Positions 10,380 to 21,272 of a DNA stretch of 64,000 bases are shown piece by piece; within the stretch, counting starts at the first letter, position 1, and the number at the start of each line of letters is the position of its first letter. The notes under the pieces are model-generated. The model worked only from the letters and a program-made list of their open reading frames with translations, did not search any database and was not told where the DNA came from. Source of the DNA: Pectinophora gossypiella (Eukaryota; Arthropoda; Insecta; Lepidoptera; Gelechiidae). Location: positions 9,216,604 through 9,280,603 of the forward strand of contig NC_065404.1 of assembly GCF_024362695.1 (NCBI RefSeq), in the 5' to 3' direction. The translations under genes and the position numbers were made by a program.

Positions 10380-10505
10380 GCTTCAAATAAGTTTGTAATT
10401 GCAAAAAAAATATGTATTTTGTGATAAAACTACAAATTTACGATTTTTCCCTTTCGTCTTGTTAAATTTCATAATTCTAGGTCTATTGGAAGTACCCCAT
10501 AGGTT
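10380..10505 (+). repeat. Internal piece of the AACCCTA repeat
   Basis: AAATAAGTTTGTAATTGCAA through AGGTCTATTGGAAGTACCCC aligns with 39597-39740 inside the longer repeat at 39485-39960. Non-coding. Confidence 0.6.
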
Positions 10506-10535
10506 TTGATTCTTTACCTTACCATGTATAATACT

Positions 10536-10640
10536 TCTTCTTCTTCTAATCCTATCCCCTCTGTAGCTTGCTCCCATGATATGCCGAGCGTTTTTAACTC
10601 TCGGTCAACCGAACGTCGCCAGGTCTCTTTGAGCCGTATA
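10536..10640 (-). pseudogene. LINE C-terminal fragment with (GAA)n tail
   Basis: On the minus strand the frame reads IRLKETWRRSVDRELK then TLGISWEQATEG before running into GAAGAAGAAGAAG. A KETWRR-x8-LK-x-LG-x-SW pattern is typical of the far C-terminus of several insect LINE polyproteins. About 30 codons remain and the usual following DR-x-W segment is missing. The simple GAA tail marks the 3' end. Confidence 0.6.
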
Positions 10641-10644
10641 AAAC

Positions 10645-10949
10645 TTAGTAAACAATAAATACATACAACGTAAAAAAACGGGATGTGGTTTTAACGTGTA
10701 GCCGTTAAGTAAAGCCGGCTTTTACGAATATATCCATAAAAGACAGCGGTCCCTGAGGAGACGCCTGAGGTCTATGATAAATACTCAGTTCAATAACAAT
10801 GCTCAACAGAGCACTTTCCACTAATATTTCGTGCAAGAAAATAGGTAGGTATTAATTTCCCACAGGTATGGACAAATATCTACACGTCTAACATTGATAA
10901 TGTAGTTTCACGAATGCCACGCAATGGAGTGTATTTCTCGTTTTCGTGA
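10645..10949. other. Unannotated flank of the TA-flanked element
   Basis: No gene or repeat seen. It ends at the TA duplication at 10950-10951. Confidence 0.5.
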
Positions 10950-13649
10950 TAAGGTAAACGCTCCTATTACCGCCAGGTTAAGCTATGCTCTGATTACCTC
11001 TCAGAAATTAAGTACTTCTGTATTTGCTAGTGCAGCTTATTTATTTTATTTGTATTGTTATGACTGTCTTCTGCTAAATACATCAAGAATTTTTAATTTT
11101 GAGTGAATATTTTGGATAAAAAATAAATTTATGTCCGAAAACCCACTTTTCTCTATTACCGCCACATGAAATGCGGTTTCCTTCTATTACCGCCTTTGCT
11201 GCATCGAATACCGCCAACCAGATATCTAACCTAGTTATTCAGGTACAATAAAATACTTTATTTTAAAAAAAGGTTGTTTTTGTATTTTTACCACTGTTAA
11301 TGTAGTTAATAGATACATAGATTGGGAAGGCACTGTCTCTCAAAATACAGGTTCACCTAGTTTGAAAGACAGCGTTCCAACAAAAACTGTAAACGAACTG
11401 TTTTCAATAAACTTTATAATTATTTTTTTATTAAATGAATAAAATTATGACATAAACTACAGAAAAATCTTTTGGTTTCTTAGATTTATGTACATAATCG
11501 ACGTCTGTCTCTGTCCATCCGTCTGTCTCTGTCTATCCGTCTGTCTCTGTCCGTCCGTCTGTCTCTGTCCATCTGTCTGTCTCTGTCCGTCCGTCTGTCT
11601 CTGTCCGTCCATCTGTCTCTGTCCATCCGTCTGTCTCTGTCCGTTCGTCTGTCTCTGTCCGTCCGTCTGTCTCTGTCCATCCGTCTGTCTCTGTCTATCC
11701 GTCTGTATCTGTCCTTCGGTCTGTCTCTGTCCATCTGTCTGTCTCTGTCCATCTGTCTCTCTGTCCGTCCGTCTGTCTCTGTCCGTCCGTCTGTCTCTGT
11801 CCGTTCGTCTGTCTCGGTCCGTCCATCTGTCTCTGTCCGTCTGCCTGTCTCTGTCTGTCCTTCTGTCTCTGTCCGTCCGTCTGTCTCCATCCATCCGTCT
11901 GTCTCTGTCCGTCCGTCTGTCTTTGTCCGTCCGTCTGTCTCTGTCTGTCCGTCCGCCTCTGTCCGTCCGTCTGTCTCTGTCTGTCCTTCTGTCTCTGTCC
12001 GTCCGTCTGTCTCTGTCCATCTGTCTGTCTCTGTCCGTCCGTTTGTCTCTGTCCGTCCATCTGTCTCTGTCCATCCGTCTGTCTCTGTCCGTTCGTCTGT
12101 CTCTGTCCGTCCGTCTGTCTCTGTCCATCCGTCTGTCTCTGTCTATCCGTCTGTATCTGTCCTTCGGTCTGTCTCTGTCCATCTGTCTGTTTCTGTCCAT
12201 CTGTCTCTCTGTCCGTCCGTCTGTCTCTGTCCGTCCGTTTGTCTCTGTCCGTTCGTCTGTCTCTGTCCGTTCGTCTGTCTCTGTCCGTCCATCTATCTCT
12301 GTCCGTCTGCCTGTCTCTGTCTGTCCTTCTGTCTCTGTCTATCCGTCTGTCTCTGTCCATCCGTCTGTCTCTGTCTATCCGTCTGTCTCTGTCCGTCCGT
12401 CTATCTCTGTCCATCTGTCTGTCTCTGTCCGTCCGTCTGTCTCTGTCCGTCCGTCTGTCTTTGTCCGTCCGTCTGTCTCTGTCTGTCCGTCCGTCTCTGT
12501 CCGTCCGTCTGTCTCTGTCTGTCCTTCTGTCTCTGTCCGTCCGTCTATCTCTGTCCGTCCGTCTCTCTGTCCGTCCGTCTCTCTGTCCATCCGTCTGTCT
12601 CTGTCCGTCCGTTTGTCTCTGTCCGTCCGTCTGTCTCTGTCCATCCGTATGTCTCTATCTGTCCGTCGGTTTCGGTCTGTCCGTCCGTCTCTGTCTGCAC
12701 CGTACCGTACCTAATAATAGAATAAATGAACGATTCACAAACGAGTTTACGTTCTTGAATAATGCATCACCCTGTATATAAATCATAAGAGGGAATCTAT
12801 GGTGGCGGTAATAGAAACATGTATGTAATTTCTGTGTTTCAATTTCCGCCATATAAAAATTAGCGTTAAGAAAACAAATAAATATTCAAAATGAGAGCTA
12901 CGTATATAATAACCAGTTTCAAAGCATATTTTAATGAATACATAAAGTATTTAAATTAGAAATTCACAATTACTTCAACTACTTGTTCATACATTTCTTA
13001 AAAAAATACATTAACTTATTTATGCAGCACAGGATACTTGAATTCCACCAAATGTGTGGCGTTAATAGATTTTAATATAGTTCATGAACCATACTACAAA
13101 ATGAGATGATAACATTATGAATGAATGGGCATGTTACCTTAAATAACTAAAAAATACAAATATCATACAAAAATCGATAGCCGCCATAGGTGGCGGTAAT
13201 AGAACCAAACTACAAATGTATGCTTCTATCACCGCCACATTTTAAAACTCAAATTAATCATTTAAAACTAACACAAATGTCAAATATAGCATGCTTTCTC
13301 AGTTCTTAAACGTACTAAGAAGTAGTTACAATTACTAAAATGAAGAAAAATATGTTTCATAGGACACAAAACCTTAAGAAAAAAATGTTGTATGCTTATG
13401 CATTTCAGTAGTGACTTGTATGGAGCGCATTGCTTGCGCGGACACTGCTCACTTACAGACCAATCATAAATTAGACTGTTGTTGCCAACGCTCAGGGGTA
13501 TGCTCGTTTCATGGTCAATTAATACATGTATCTTTTGACATTTGAATCAAATTTCTATCTCAGACACAATCCAAAATATCCGCAATTTAAAAAAGGTGGC
13601 GGTAAACGATGTCGATTTTTGGGTGGCGTTAATAGGAGCGTTTACCTTA
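10950..13649. mobile_element. 2.7-kb non-autonomous TIR element, TATTACCGCC type
   Basis: The left terminus AGGTAAACGCTCCTATTACC (from 10952) and the reverse complement of the right terminus (ending 13647) match over 24 bp with one mismatch. TA lies directly outside both ends (10950-10951, 13648-13649). A 10-bp motif TATTACCGCC or a near variant occurs about ten times near the ends: forward at 10965, 11154, 11185, 11207 and 13227; reversed at 12804, 13058, 13192, 13598 and 13625. Forward copies dominate on the left and reversed copies on the right, as expected for transposase-binding sites. The middle is a minisatellite. No transposase frame is present, so movement would need a helper. TA duplication fits Tc1/mariner-like or other TA-targeting transposases. 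The family is not recognised. Confidence 0.75.
11503..12697. repeat. 18-bp minisatellite, about 66 units
   Basis: The unit is GTCTGTCTCTGTCCGTCC, with A mainly in CCATCC or CTATCC variants. Because the period is divisible by three and no frame of the unit holds a stop, long open frames run through it on both strands (up to 408 codons at 11488-12714) encoding VCLCPS, LSLSVR, SVSVRP, DGQRQT or RTDRDR repeats. These are sequence artefacts, not genes. A block of variant units recurs with a 448-bp offset (for example GTCTGTATCTGTCCTTCGG at 11701 and 12149), so the array grew partly by segmental duplication. Confidence 0.92.
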
Positions 13650-14994
13650 CATTGTCTCTGAAGATTATACTTGTAAATCCCTAGGCAACAGTGTTGATAT
13701 TATGACCTGTAGCTATCACCACGCGACTGATAGAAAAGTATTTACACCTACGTGTATTGTACTGTTATAGAACTGATTTTGTTATTATTCAACATGTTTG
13801 GATCAAATAAACACTTCTATTAAATATTCATATTAACCTAGATAGGTAAGAAGATTTCGTACATTGTAGAGGTTGGTAGGTAAGTATGTCTATGTGCACA
13901 TTCATGGAAATAACAAAAATACTTAGTTCAAAAACTATGGAAAAATCACACTTTCAAAAATGAAACAAGAAAATATTTCTCCGCGCGGACTATAAAACAC
14001 ACGTTTATTACGACCATAAATAATATCAAAACTCAATGTATACTACATATAGGTATAGATATTCAATAGTTACTCAAGAAAACGGCCAATACCAGTACCT
14101 ACAGTACCTACGCAACGGGTATGTATTTACTTAAATAAAATACTCTATAAAGGAATTCCTTAGAAAGGGTCCGTCTAGGAATTTGGCAGAACTTAGTGTG
14201 AAACCATACCCTAGTACTAGTAGAAAAAAATACGTAAGTAAAGCTGCTCTGTTGAAAACGCGTATGTATTAGGGTTCCATTAGTTCTATACAAAAATCGT
14301 ATCACAGCAATAGTCTTTTTAGATTGATAAAATTCTGGAGATCTTCTAAGAAGTAGATGGCATTGTATAAGGTGATAATATTTAATTTGCAAGTTAGAGA
14401 TCGTCTATTGTATTTCTTCGTTAAAATTAATTTTATCAAGACCTCTGAATTTTGAAAGTTAGGCAAAATTTTAGTATTAAAGTATCTAGATCTTTCTATC
14501 TTCATAATTTTACTAGAATAATTTTATTATTTAATTTAGTTAGTAAACCGTTTGACATTGTAACTCGTCGTAAGTAAGGATGTATTCAAATACTCGTATG
14601 CCGAAATTATAAGGCTTCCATTTTCCAGTTAGCTTAAAACCCTAAAAATGAACAGCAATTTCATAGACCTGGTTTAATGATCCACTTTAGTAATTAATAA
14701 TATCTAAACGTTTCTTTCTTTAGAAAAAAATAAACAAAAGGTTTAATCTAGTCAGATCACGTATTTTATTAACCTTGACTGAACCTAAAGCAAGATTTTC
14801 AGTAAAGGTTAATATTTCAGTTCCTATTCTCAAAGGGTTTTCAATCTAAATCGCGAACGAATGCAACCCTTAAAATGTTTTGACGCTGTGGTTTACGTGG
14901 TGGACTTATACTTTCCTTATTGCGTCTGCGCAGCGCGGCGCATTGCGTTTGATTATTTTTGTAGTTATATATAACTAAAAATTTATGACAAATT
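13650..14994. other. AT-rich stretch without a gene
   Basis: No gene recognised. Overlapping frames at 14108-14505 on the minus strand have no motifs. A short GTATTAGGGTTCCATTAG near 14268 recalls the AACCCTA repeat family. Confidence 0.5.
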
Positions 14995-14995
14995 G

Positions 14996-15262
14996 TTATG
15001 GGCAATAAAGGCTGATACCTTGGTAAGGTTCAAACTCACATACATACATAAACAGCCTATATGCGTCCCACTGCTGGCCATAGGCCTCCCCTCAATCAGC
15101 CGGAGGGGGTTCAAACTCACATGTTAAAAGTCAAATGTACTTTATTGCAACGAAATAAAAGAAAATAAGAAAGAAGGTTCATCATATTCATTTTAGGATT
15201 TCGTATCGACAGTGCCCGCCCCATCAGAAATAAAGCGCGTGAGTTTATATATGTATAAAAAC
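14996..15262 (+). mobile_element. SINE S1 split by a two-step nested insertion
   Basis: The S1 body (see 659-880) is present at 14996-15032 and resumes at about 15182-15262. Between them, AAGGTTCA occurs at 15025-15032 and again at 15174-15181, a target duplication around an insertion. Inside that insertion GTTCAAACTCACAT occurs at 15028-15041 and 15109-15122. It flanks a second insertion (15042-15108), which is the reversed 3' end of the SINE type at 30601-30960, ending in ATGTATGT. Three events can be ordered: S1 first, the 60-bp piece second, the 67-bp piece third. Confidence 0.75.
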
Positions 15263-17108
15263 GTTATTTCTGAAAAATGACAAAATCACACAGCATGAAT
15301 GAGCACGGAAAAACGGAAAATGGGGTCACATTCCGCGAGGTGTCAAGTTGACTGGAACATGTTGATGTAGTAATTTATTATCCCAAAGCATGTCTCGTTG
15401 AAATTGAGCAAATGTACACGTGTTATGTCGAGATACCTACAAGTAAATTAAGTAAGTAGGGTCTTAAATTTAAAGTACCTTTAACAAGGCTTATCGAAGT
15501 TACTACTATCTTCGAACACAACCTAAAACGCGGATCATCCTTAAATAAAGTTTACAAAATTCATTATACCTTATTGTCCTTATAGGTACTTGGCAAGTTA
15601 ATAGGTAGCCATTATGTTAAAAAACGTAATGATGGATGAGTTTACTTTTCATGTGACTTATTTTTATTAAAGGTTTGCTCGGATGGTATCACTACTTGGT
15701 CCGAAAAAGAGGAGCGCTGAGTTTACACGAGCTTGTGCATCCTCAAGCATCTTCTATTAATTATTACACACATTCTGAATAATGTGAGCTTTCAAGCGGT
15801 AACGGCGGTTGCGGTGGACGGGCCGAATAGTAAGCTTCGTCCGAGGCTTAAATCCTCGATGTTTTCCTTTATTGAACAGAAAATGAATCATTTATCTATT
15901 CTACTTATTCAATTATAGAAGAATTCGATTTTAATTATTTACGTTATTGTTTCTTAAGTAATTACATTGTTTCAACCTTTGGAAACGGTATGGAAGTGGC
16001 ATACTTTCTTAGAACTTGGATTGACATTAGCTTTATCTGATATAATCATCACAAGGTGAATACAGGTGAAGTTTGTTATCGATGTGGCTTATTATGACCA
16101 TCATGGAAAAGTTCTAAAGGTTAACTTAGGAACTACGTCCTGTCTAACAGGATGACGCAATTAGAACCATTTCATTGTGCTAGTATTGGTAAATATTTAG
16201 GTAACCTAATTATTGTACTATTGACAACTTCAAATGCAACTTAATGGACATAACAACTGAATTTATATCGTACGAATGGTACTTCCCTGCACCAAATCGC
16301 GATACCGCACCAGTCCCCGCACGCTAAGGAAACTGTTTAGCGTTAGACGTCTTGCGAGTAAATTGTATTTGTCGTGTCTAAATAAATTATTATGTTCATG
16401 TCGTGAAGTATCAGTGAGTGTTTACGCGTTAAATTAAATAAGTGTGAGTGTTATTAATAGTTGTAAATAAAATAAAGAAACAGCAAGCTTAGCAGACTAT
16501 GTAAGCGCGACGCGACGCGATTCGAGATACCTAATAAGGTCGTGGGTACACGCAACTACCGGAACATCCGCGATTTGTTCAAGATGTCGCACTCCAAAGG
16601 GATTTTTTTTTGTATTGTAAGTATATTGCTTATATAGAAGAGCCAAGGAAAAGAAAAAAAAAACATAAAGGTACCTATTATCATAAGAAATAAGAAAATT
16701 GATAGTTTTTAATATAATTTGTGTGAAATTGTGTGACATACATTTCGATGTGTGAATGGTTGGTGAATGATGAATCTTGGCAACTCGCGCTTTGACGTTT
16801 ACTCGCTCTACTCGCGTAGTTAGCGTGCTAGGGTTGCAGGTAACAAGTATAATAGTGTCAAAATGTGAAAATTATTCAGACTATTTTCTAAATAGGTAGA
16901 TATACTTTTTGCGTACACCCGTGTAGGTCACTCACACCTTACGCGCGTGTAACAGCGCAAATCAAGTCGATTGTGAATGATGTCCGCCCTATGACCGAAC
17001 AACCTTTGTATAAGTCATTGGAAAATAATTTGCAAACCACCATTGGTAAGATTGAAATTTGAAGGCGAACATGATGATGTACTAATTGTCATGCTCCTCT
17101 GTTCCATA
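15263..17108. other. Mostly unannotated; family G scrap and GC-richer block
   Basis: A decayed family G piece is at 15650-15720 (TGACTTATTTTTATTAAAGG, then TACTTGGTCCG). Around 16270-16840 CpG density rises (GCGCGACGCGACGCGATTCG at 16503-16522), with TCAGT at 16411-16415. No convincing exon structure was found there. The frames at 15733-15918 and 16497-16739 have no motif. Confidence 0.45.
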
Positions 17109-17360
17109 ATTATGCTACTTGACAACCTAGTCAAATGAGATACTTTTTACGAAACGTCAAAGTGAAAGTTTTCTTTGGAGTTTGTATGGAAATACTGTTT
17201 TGTGGCGTCGCCAATAAAAGTTGTCAAACGTCGTACTCGTTGTGAAATTCGAAAATAAGTCGAAAAGTAGAATGAGTTTGATTTTTGATCACCTTAGACT
17301 GCTTCTATTTCTAAATAAGGATTTTATAATGTATGTTTGACGCAGTCAAATACCCTATTT
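17109..17360. mobile_element. MITE, CTACTTGACAACCTAG family, copy a
   Basis: Begins TATGCTACTTGACAACCTAG and ends GACGCAGTCAAATACCCTAT; the ends are imperfect inverted repeats of AATAGG-TA-TTGAC. A second full copy is at 62602-62871 and a reversed partial copy at 51024-51105. Interior segments such as CGAAACGTCAAAGTGAAAGT and GTTTGTATGGAAATACTG are conserved. Non-coding. Confidence 0.7.
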
Positions 17361-17974
17361 GTTTATTTAACAATATAGATTATGTATATATTTGGACAAT
17401 AAGTGGATCACTTTAATGTATTTTAGGTAGTTACCTACGTGTACTTATGTATTTCCGTATTTTGCGGCATGCTTCGTTATTTATTAAGCACAGTTATATT
17501 ATTTCCCAACACCCGGAAGAAATTAATCCATCTGTTAATAATAAACTACCTATCTGTTTTGTCGTATATTTTATGTTATATGTATGTTCTTATTGCGGTA
17601 TAAAGTATTGTGTATTTTATTGTATTGTACGATGAACCATTCCATAAATGGTGATTGGTTACCAGCGCATTCGTTGTGTTGGAAGGACCGTACAAATCCC
17701 TGGCTTGGGTAGTCTATTGGCTCGAACGGCTTCCTTACGATGCTTTCGGTTTGGAGACCCAGACATTGTAGTAGCTTCTGTGAAAAAAAAAAAAACATTT
17801 TTTTAGGTAAGTGGACCACGGAATTTCATCGGGATAACTGATGATGATATTATGTAAATCACTAAATCTTGTGGCTTGAAGGAAAACATTACGGATAGTG
17901 GAGGGGTAAGCCTTTGGATGCTGTTTCCTAAAGGATAAAACATCCTTATTGTACAATTTACGTATGTAAATTGT
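17361..17974. other. AT-rich stretch without a gene
   Basis: Nothing recognised. A 13-A run followed by 7 T lies near 17780-17803. The overlapping minus-strand frames at 17571-18031 have no motif. Confidence 0.5.
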
Positions 17975-18110
17975 ATTTGGTTTATGAATATAAACCACGC
18001 TATTTCCCACCGGGGCAAGCAGAGGCTCCATTTGCTTTGATCCTACACACTACTCTTGCTTCCCTCTACATTCATCTTCGTTTCATACACGCACGCCGGT
18101 TCAGAGTAGA
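17975..18110 (-). repeat. LINE tail fragment
   Basis: Reversed, ATCTACTCTGAACCGGCGTG through GATCAAAGCAAATGGA to CCCCGGTGGGAAATAG corresponds to the LINE C-terminal tail at 5999-6130, with small deletions that break the frame. Confidence 0.65.
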
Positions 18111-18324
18111 TTTTACTGAACGTTTTCTAAAGACATCTCCAATTTGGTTAATGTACGCCCTTCTAGGTCTTCTTTGTAAAATAATGTGTATGTGATTGTA
18201 TAATTTGTATTACATAATATCAAATTTATGTAACAATTTATATTTTTCATACAGATTTCCCTATTTTTTGCAAATGCCTTGTTTGATCTCTTGGCAGAGA
18301 AACGGGCCAGGCGACAGGACCTGC

Positions 18325-18440
18325 TGCCAGAGACTACATCTGCAGAGCATGTGGTAAATTTGGCCGCTCTCGCATTGCGTTATAATGTCATGAAAAATAT
18401 ATAAGTCATCTGGAAAATATGTACGGGGCCTAATGATGAT
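18325..18440 (+). pseudogene. LINE C-terminal zinc-finger fragment
   Basis: The frame RDYICRACGKFGRSRIAL is followed by a stop where an aromatic residue is expected, then C-H-E. The C-x2-C-x4-GR-SRI-L-x3-H pattern is typical of the C-terminal zinc-binding motif of many insect LINEs. The block ends with AATGATGATGATCA, the simple tail. Only about 25 codons survive. Confidence 0.6.
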
Positions 18441-19123
18441 GATCACGAATTACGTTAGGTGGTTGATACAAGGCCTATATGGTAATAAGCCCTAACTTAA
18501 CCGCGGAAAATAAACTTCACCGAGACGTAAAATACCGTCCCTCTCCGCGCGCTCCATTTCGTGTTGCGTTATAAATTACACTATTTTTGTTTACGCTTCT
18601 CTAAGATATTGTTTCTTTCTATAAGTTAATAAATTGTAAAGTTTTATAGACAATTTGTACGTGTAACATCGAATAAATCGGCCGTATTTTTCAGTATCAG
18701 GGTAGGCCGGATAAGGAATGAGGAAATAGAGGTTATTTCCCACTGGGGTAGGCAAACACCACGGAATCGCTGTAATTCTCTTGACAAAGCACTTTATTCA
18801 AAATCACGCAATGAAGTAGTTTTGTATACTTGCTTTTATCTTACGGCCTTATTTGAGCAAGGATTTCTTTCTAATAAAGCCTACCCAAAAAAAATATCTT
18901 TCTTATTCGTATTTTTGAGAATTTACGATAGTGCCTAGGTAATCCTTAATTTTGTTATTTTAAATTTACTTTATAGTTCATGTGTTTTTTTTAAATAGTT
19001 AAAAAGTCAGTTTGTTTGAAAAACTTCGTAACACAAAAAAACCGAGGGGTGGTGGTGGTGCTGTTAATGAATTGCATTTTGTTTTATATCTACTCAGTTT
19101 AAATGCAAAGTTTACTTTGAACT
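18441..19123. other. AT-rich stretch without a gene
   Basis: No gene seen. GGGGTGGTGGTGGTGCTG at 19045-19062 is a short GGT-rich run. Confidence 0.5.
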
Positions 19124-19265
19124 GGCCACATCGAAGCAATTCATCTAAGAAAGCAATATTGCAATTTGCCATTTGCGCATATAAAAGTAAGCGCGCAATG
19201 CAAACAAATGTCAAATATCAATATTGCTTTCTTAGATGAATTGCTTCGATGTGGCTATTTTAACC
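19124..19265. mobile_element. Hairpin MITE, GCCACATCGAAGC family, copy a
   Basis: The left arm 19124-19161 and the right arm 19219-19256 are inverted copies matching at 37 of 38 positions (GCCACATCGAAGCAATTCAT start). The loop holds a second, shorter inverted pair around CATTTGCGCATATAAAAGTA. A second copy with a deleted left arm is at 30390-30516. Open frames on both strands here arise from the inverted repeat. Confidence 0.75.
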
Positions 19266-19494
19266 CTCAGTACTTATTTTAGACATTCCTACAATCACAG
19301 TCATGTAACTCTAGGGAATAAGTAGTTACGCGGTGTAGCTTACCTTCACAAAATTTATCACCGTTACAGACCTAGACTATTTATGACCTTTTTGGTGTGC
19401 TTACCTTGAACGTGATTGATTTAGGTGTGCTAAAAATGTGGTTTGCTACCTAGACCTAAGTATTACTAAATAGAACCAAGTACTAAATTCGACA

Positions 19495-19939
19495 TACAGG
19501 GTGTTAGTGACACCTTAACGAAAACTTTGAGGGATAATTCAGATCATGATTCTGTGTTGATATCAAGTGGAATTTTCTGTCGCGAAAGTATGAAACTGAA
19601 AATAATTAAAAAAAAAACATAAAAATATCATGATTTTTCCGGCAGGAAATTCCACTGGATGTGAACCCAGCCAGAATCATGGAATCATCCCCCGAAGTTT
19701 TTGTTACGGTGTCACTAATACCCATACGTACACTCTAACGAATTCTGAGGAGGATGATTCAATGTTAGGTACGTGTTAATATCAAGTTGAATTTTTGAAC
19801 GCAAAAGTATAGAATTGAAAATAATTTTCACAAACAAAAAAGTGAATTTTGCAAAGGAAAATTCCACTTGATATTAAGTCAGAATCATGAGCCGAATCCT
19901 CCTTCACAGTATTCGGTACGATTTCACTAACACCATGTA
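19495..19939. mobile_element. Dimeric palindromic MITE, copy 3
   Basis: Starts TACAGGGTGTTAGTGACACC and ends TCACTAACACCATGTATA. Two diverged palindromic units with a shortened spacer near 19723-19741. More decayed than copies 1 and 2. Confidence 0.78.
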
Positions 19940-20554
19940 TATGTTAACAGAAATGTATGTAATCCGACATTGTATACAATTCCTAGGCAATGTATGTAAT
20001 TCCTAAAATCGCACGGAAATGTGTGAAATAAAATATATTATAATTACACATTTCCTAGGAAATCTATATATTTCCTAAATAGCAATAATAGCAATGCAAG
20101 TGGGAACGCGGGGACGCATTTATAATTAATTACTTAATTATCAGGCTGATTACTTGCCAAATGAAAATTTGATTTTATAAGAATAAATATAAGTAAGTTG
20201 ATTTTGTGATACGTTAAAAGTTAATAGATAGTTGACTTTAGAAGTTTTAATTGGTAAGATAATATGAACATATTATTATTATATACGAGTGGACACAATC
20301 TTTTAAGAAAAGCAAATTCAAGTGCTCTCAAGCATGAGATCGTATATAATCTCCTTTTCCCTCCCGAGTAGGAGTGAGCGATTTCGAAGTAAGTAGATAA
20401 GTTAGTTTCACTTCTCGGCTAGTGTGGGAGTAAATATCTAAAATAGTATACAAATAAATCCACATTTTTTTTCTTTCTAAAGAAAAAAACCAAACGCGCG
20501 CCATGTATAGAACTAAGCTAGAACCGTATCTCTCCGCCCCGTTTTATTTGTTTG
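19940..20554. other. AT-rich stretch without a gene
   Basis: TTCCTAGG/TTCCTAA words recur at 19980-20085 with a short imperfect hairpin around GGAAATGTGT and ACACATTTCC. No gene. Confidence 0.5.
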
Positions 20555-20685
20555 TGACGTGGCTTATTGTAGGTTTGCCTGAGACGGCATTATGGCATTA
20601 ACTATTTGGTCGTACAATTGGGGAGAACTGGAGAACCTCACTCCCGATCAAAAATTCAAACAACAGGTTTGAGGGTGACCTATCA
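20555..20685 (+). repeat. Family G fragment
   Basis: GTGACGTGGCTTATTGTAGG followed by GGCATTAACTATTTGGTCG, GGGGAGAACTGG and CAACAGGTTTGAGGGTGACC. Diverged. Confidence 0.6.
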
Positions 20686-20964
20686 CTATACGTTTGGTTT
20701 GGTCTGGAATGGAGAAAAATGACTTCAAGCTTAATAAGCCCAATATTTCAGCGATTAAGTATATGGTTCCGTATTATGTGGGGGTGAAGATCCGTTTCCT
20801 TATAAGTATTTGTTAAATGGGTCACGGTAAAGGACTTAGTTAAGCAATTTCGGAAGCAATAACTTGTTAATAAGGTAAGGGGTTCACATCCTTGTAATAA
20901 AAGCGTGGAAGTAGATATTTAGATGGATATTAGTTATAAGAGGGAAATGAAACAGTTTTAATAC

Positions 20965-21080
20965 GTCTGCTTTTATGAGACTTATTGTACATTTGGGTGA
21001 CATTCACCACTTCGCGGGATATTTGTCCATCTGGTCTAAATTTTAGACAGCAAGCCTGTGGGGTGACCTGGTGCAGCGCC
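20965..21080 (+). repeat. Family G fragment, strongly diverged
   Basis: GAGACTTATTGTACATTTGG then TTAGACAGCAAGCCTGTGGG follow the family G order with substitutions and deletions. Confidence 0.5.
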
Positions 21081-21186
21081 AAAGCATACGCTGCATGAGC
21101 TAGGAGCCACACTACTAATCGAATCTTGCTTGAAATGTAAAATTGGTACACTGTTTTACCAATACATGCTGAAATTTTGATAATCT

Positions 21187-21272
21187 ATTTTCTATGAGCC
21201 ACGCTCTTGTCGGTGTAGCATTTTCCATTCAAGAGCGTGGCTCTTAAATTGATGATGATGATTTTCTATGAG
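21187..21272 (+). mobile_element. 62-bp family G 3' end, apparently inverted in part, with TSD
   Basis: ATTTTCTATGAG occurs at 21187-21198 and 21261-21272 around a 62-bp insertion. Its second half (CAAGAGCGTGGCTCTTAAAT then GATGATGATG) is the family G 3' end in sense orientation. Its first half (CCACGCTCTTGTCGGTGTAG) is the adjoining sequence in antisense. This is the structure left by twin priming during LINE reverse transcription. The two halves also form a hairpin. Confidence 0.75.

Noticed and set aside
11488..12714. 408-codon open frame, and long frames on the other strand, with VCLCPS / RTDRDR repeats
   Set aside because: All come from the stop-free 18-bp minisatellite. The same region is open in several frames on both strands, with no unique sequence or splice context.
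16400..16840. Second promoter/first exon
   Set aside because: CpG-richer with one TCAGT and possible GTAAGC/GTAACA donors, but the proposed exon contains ATGs and no DPE match, so support is too weak.
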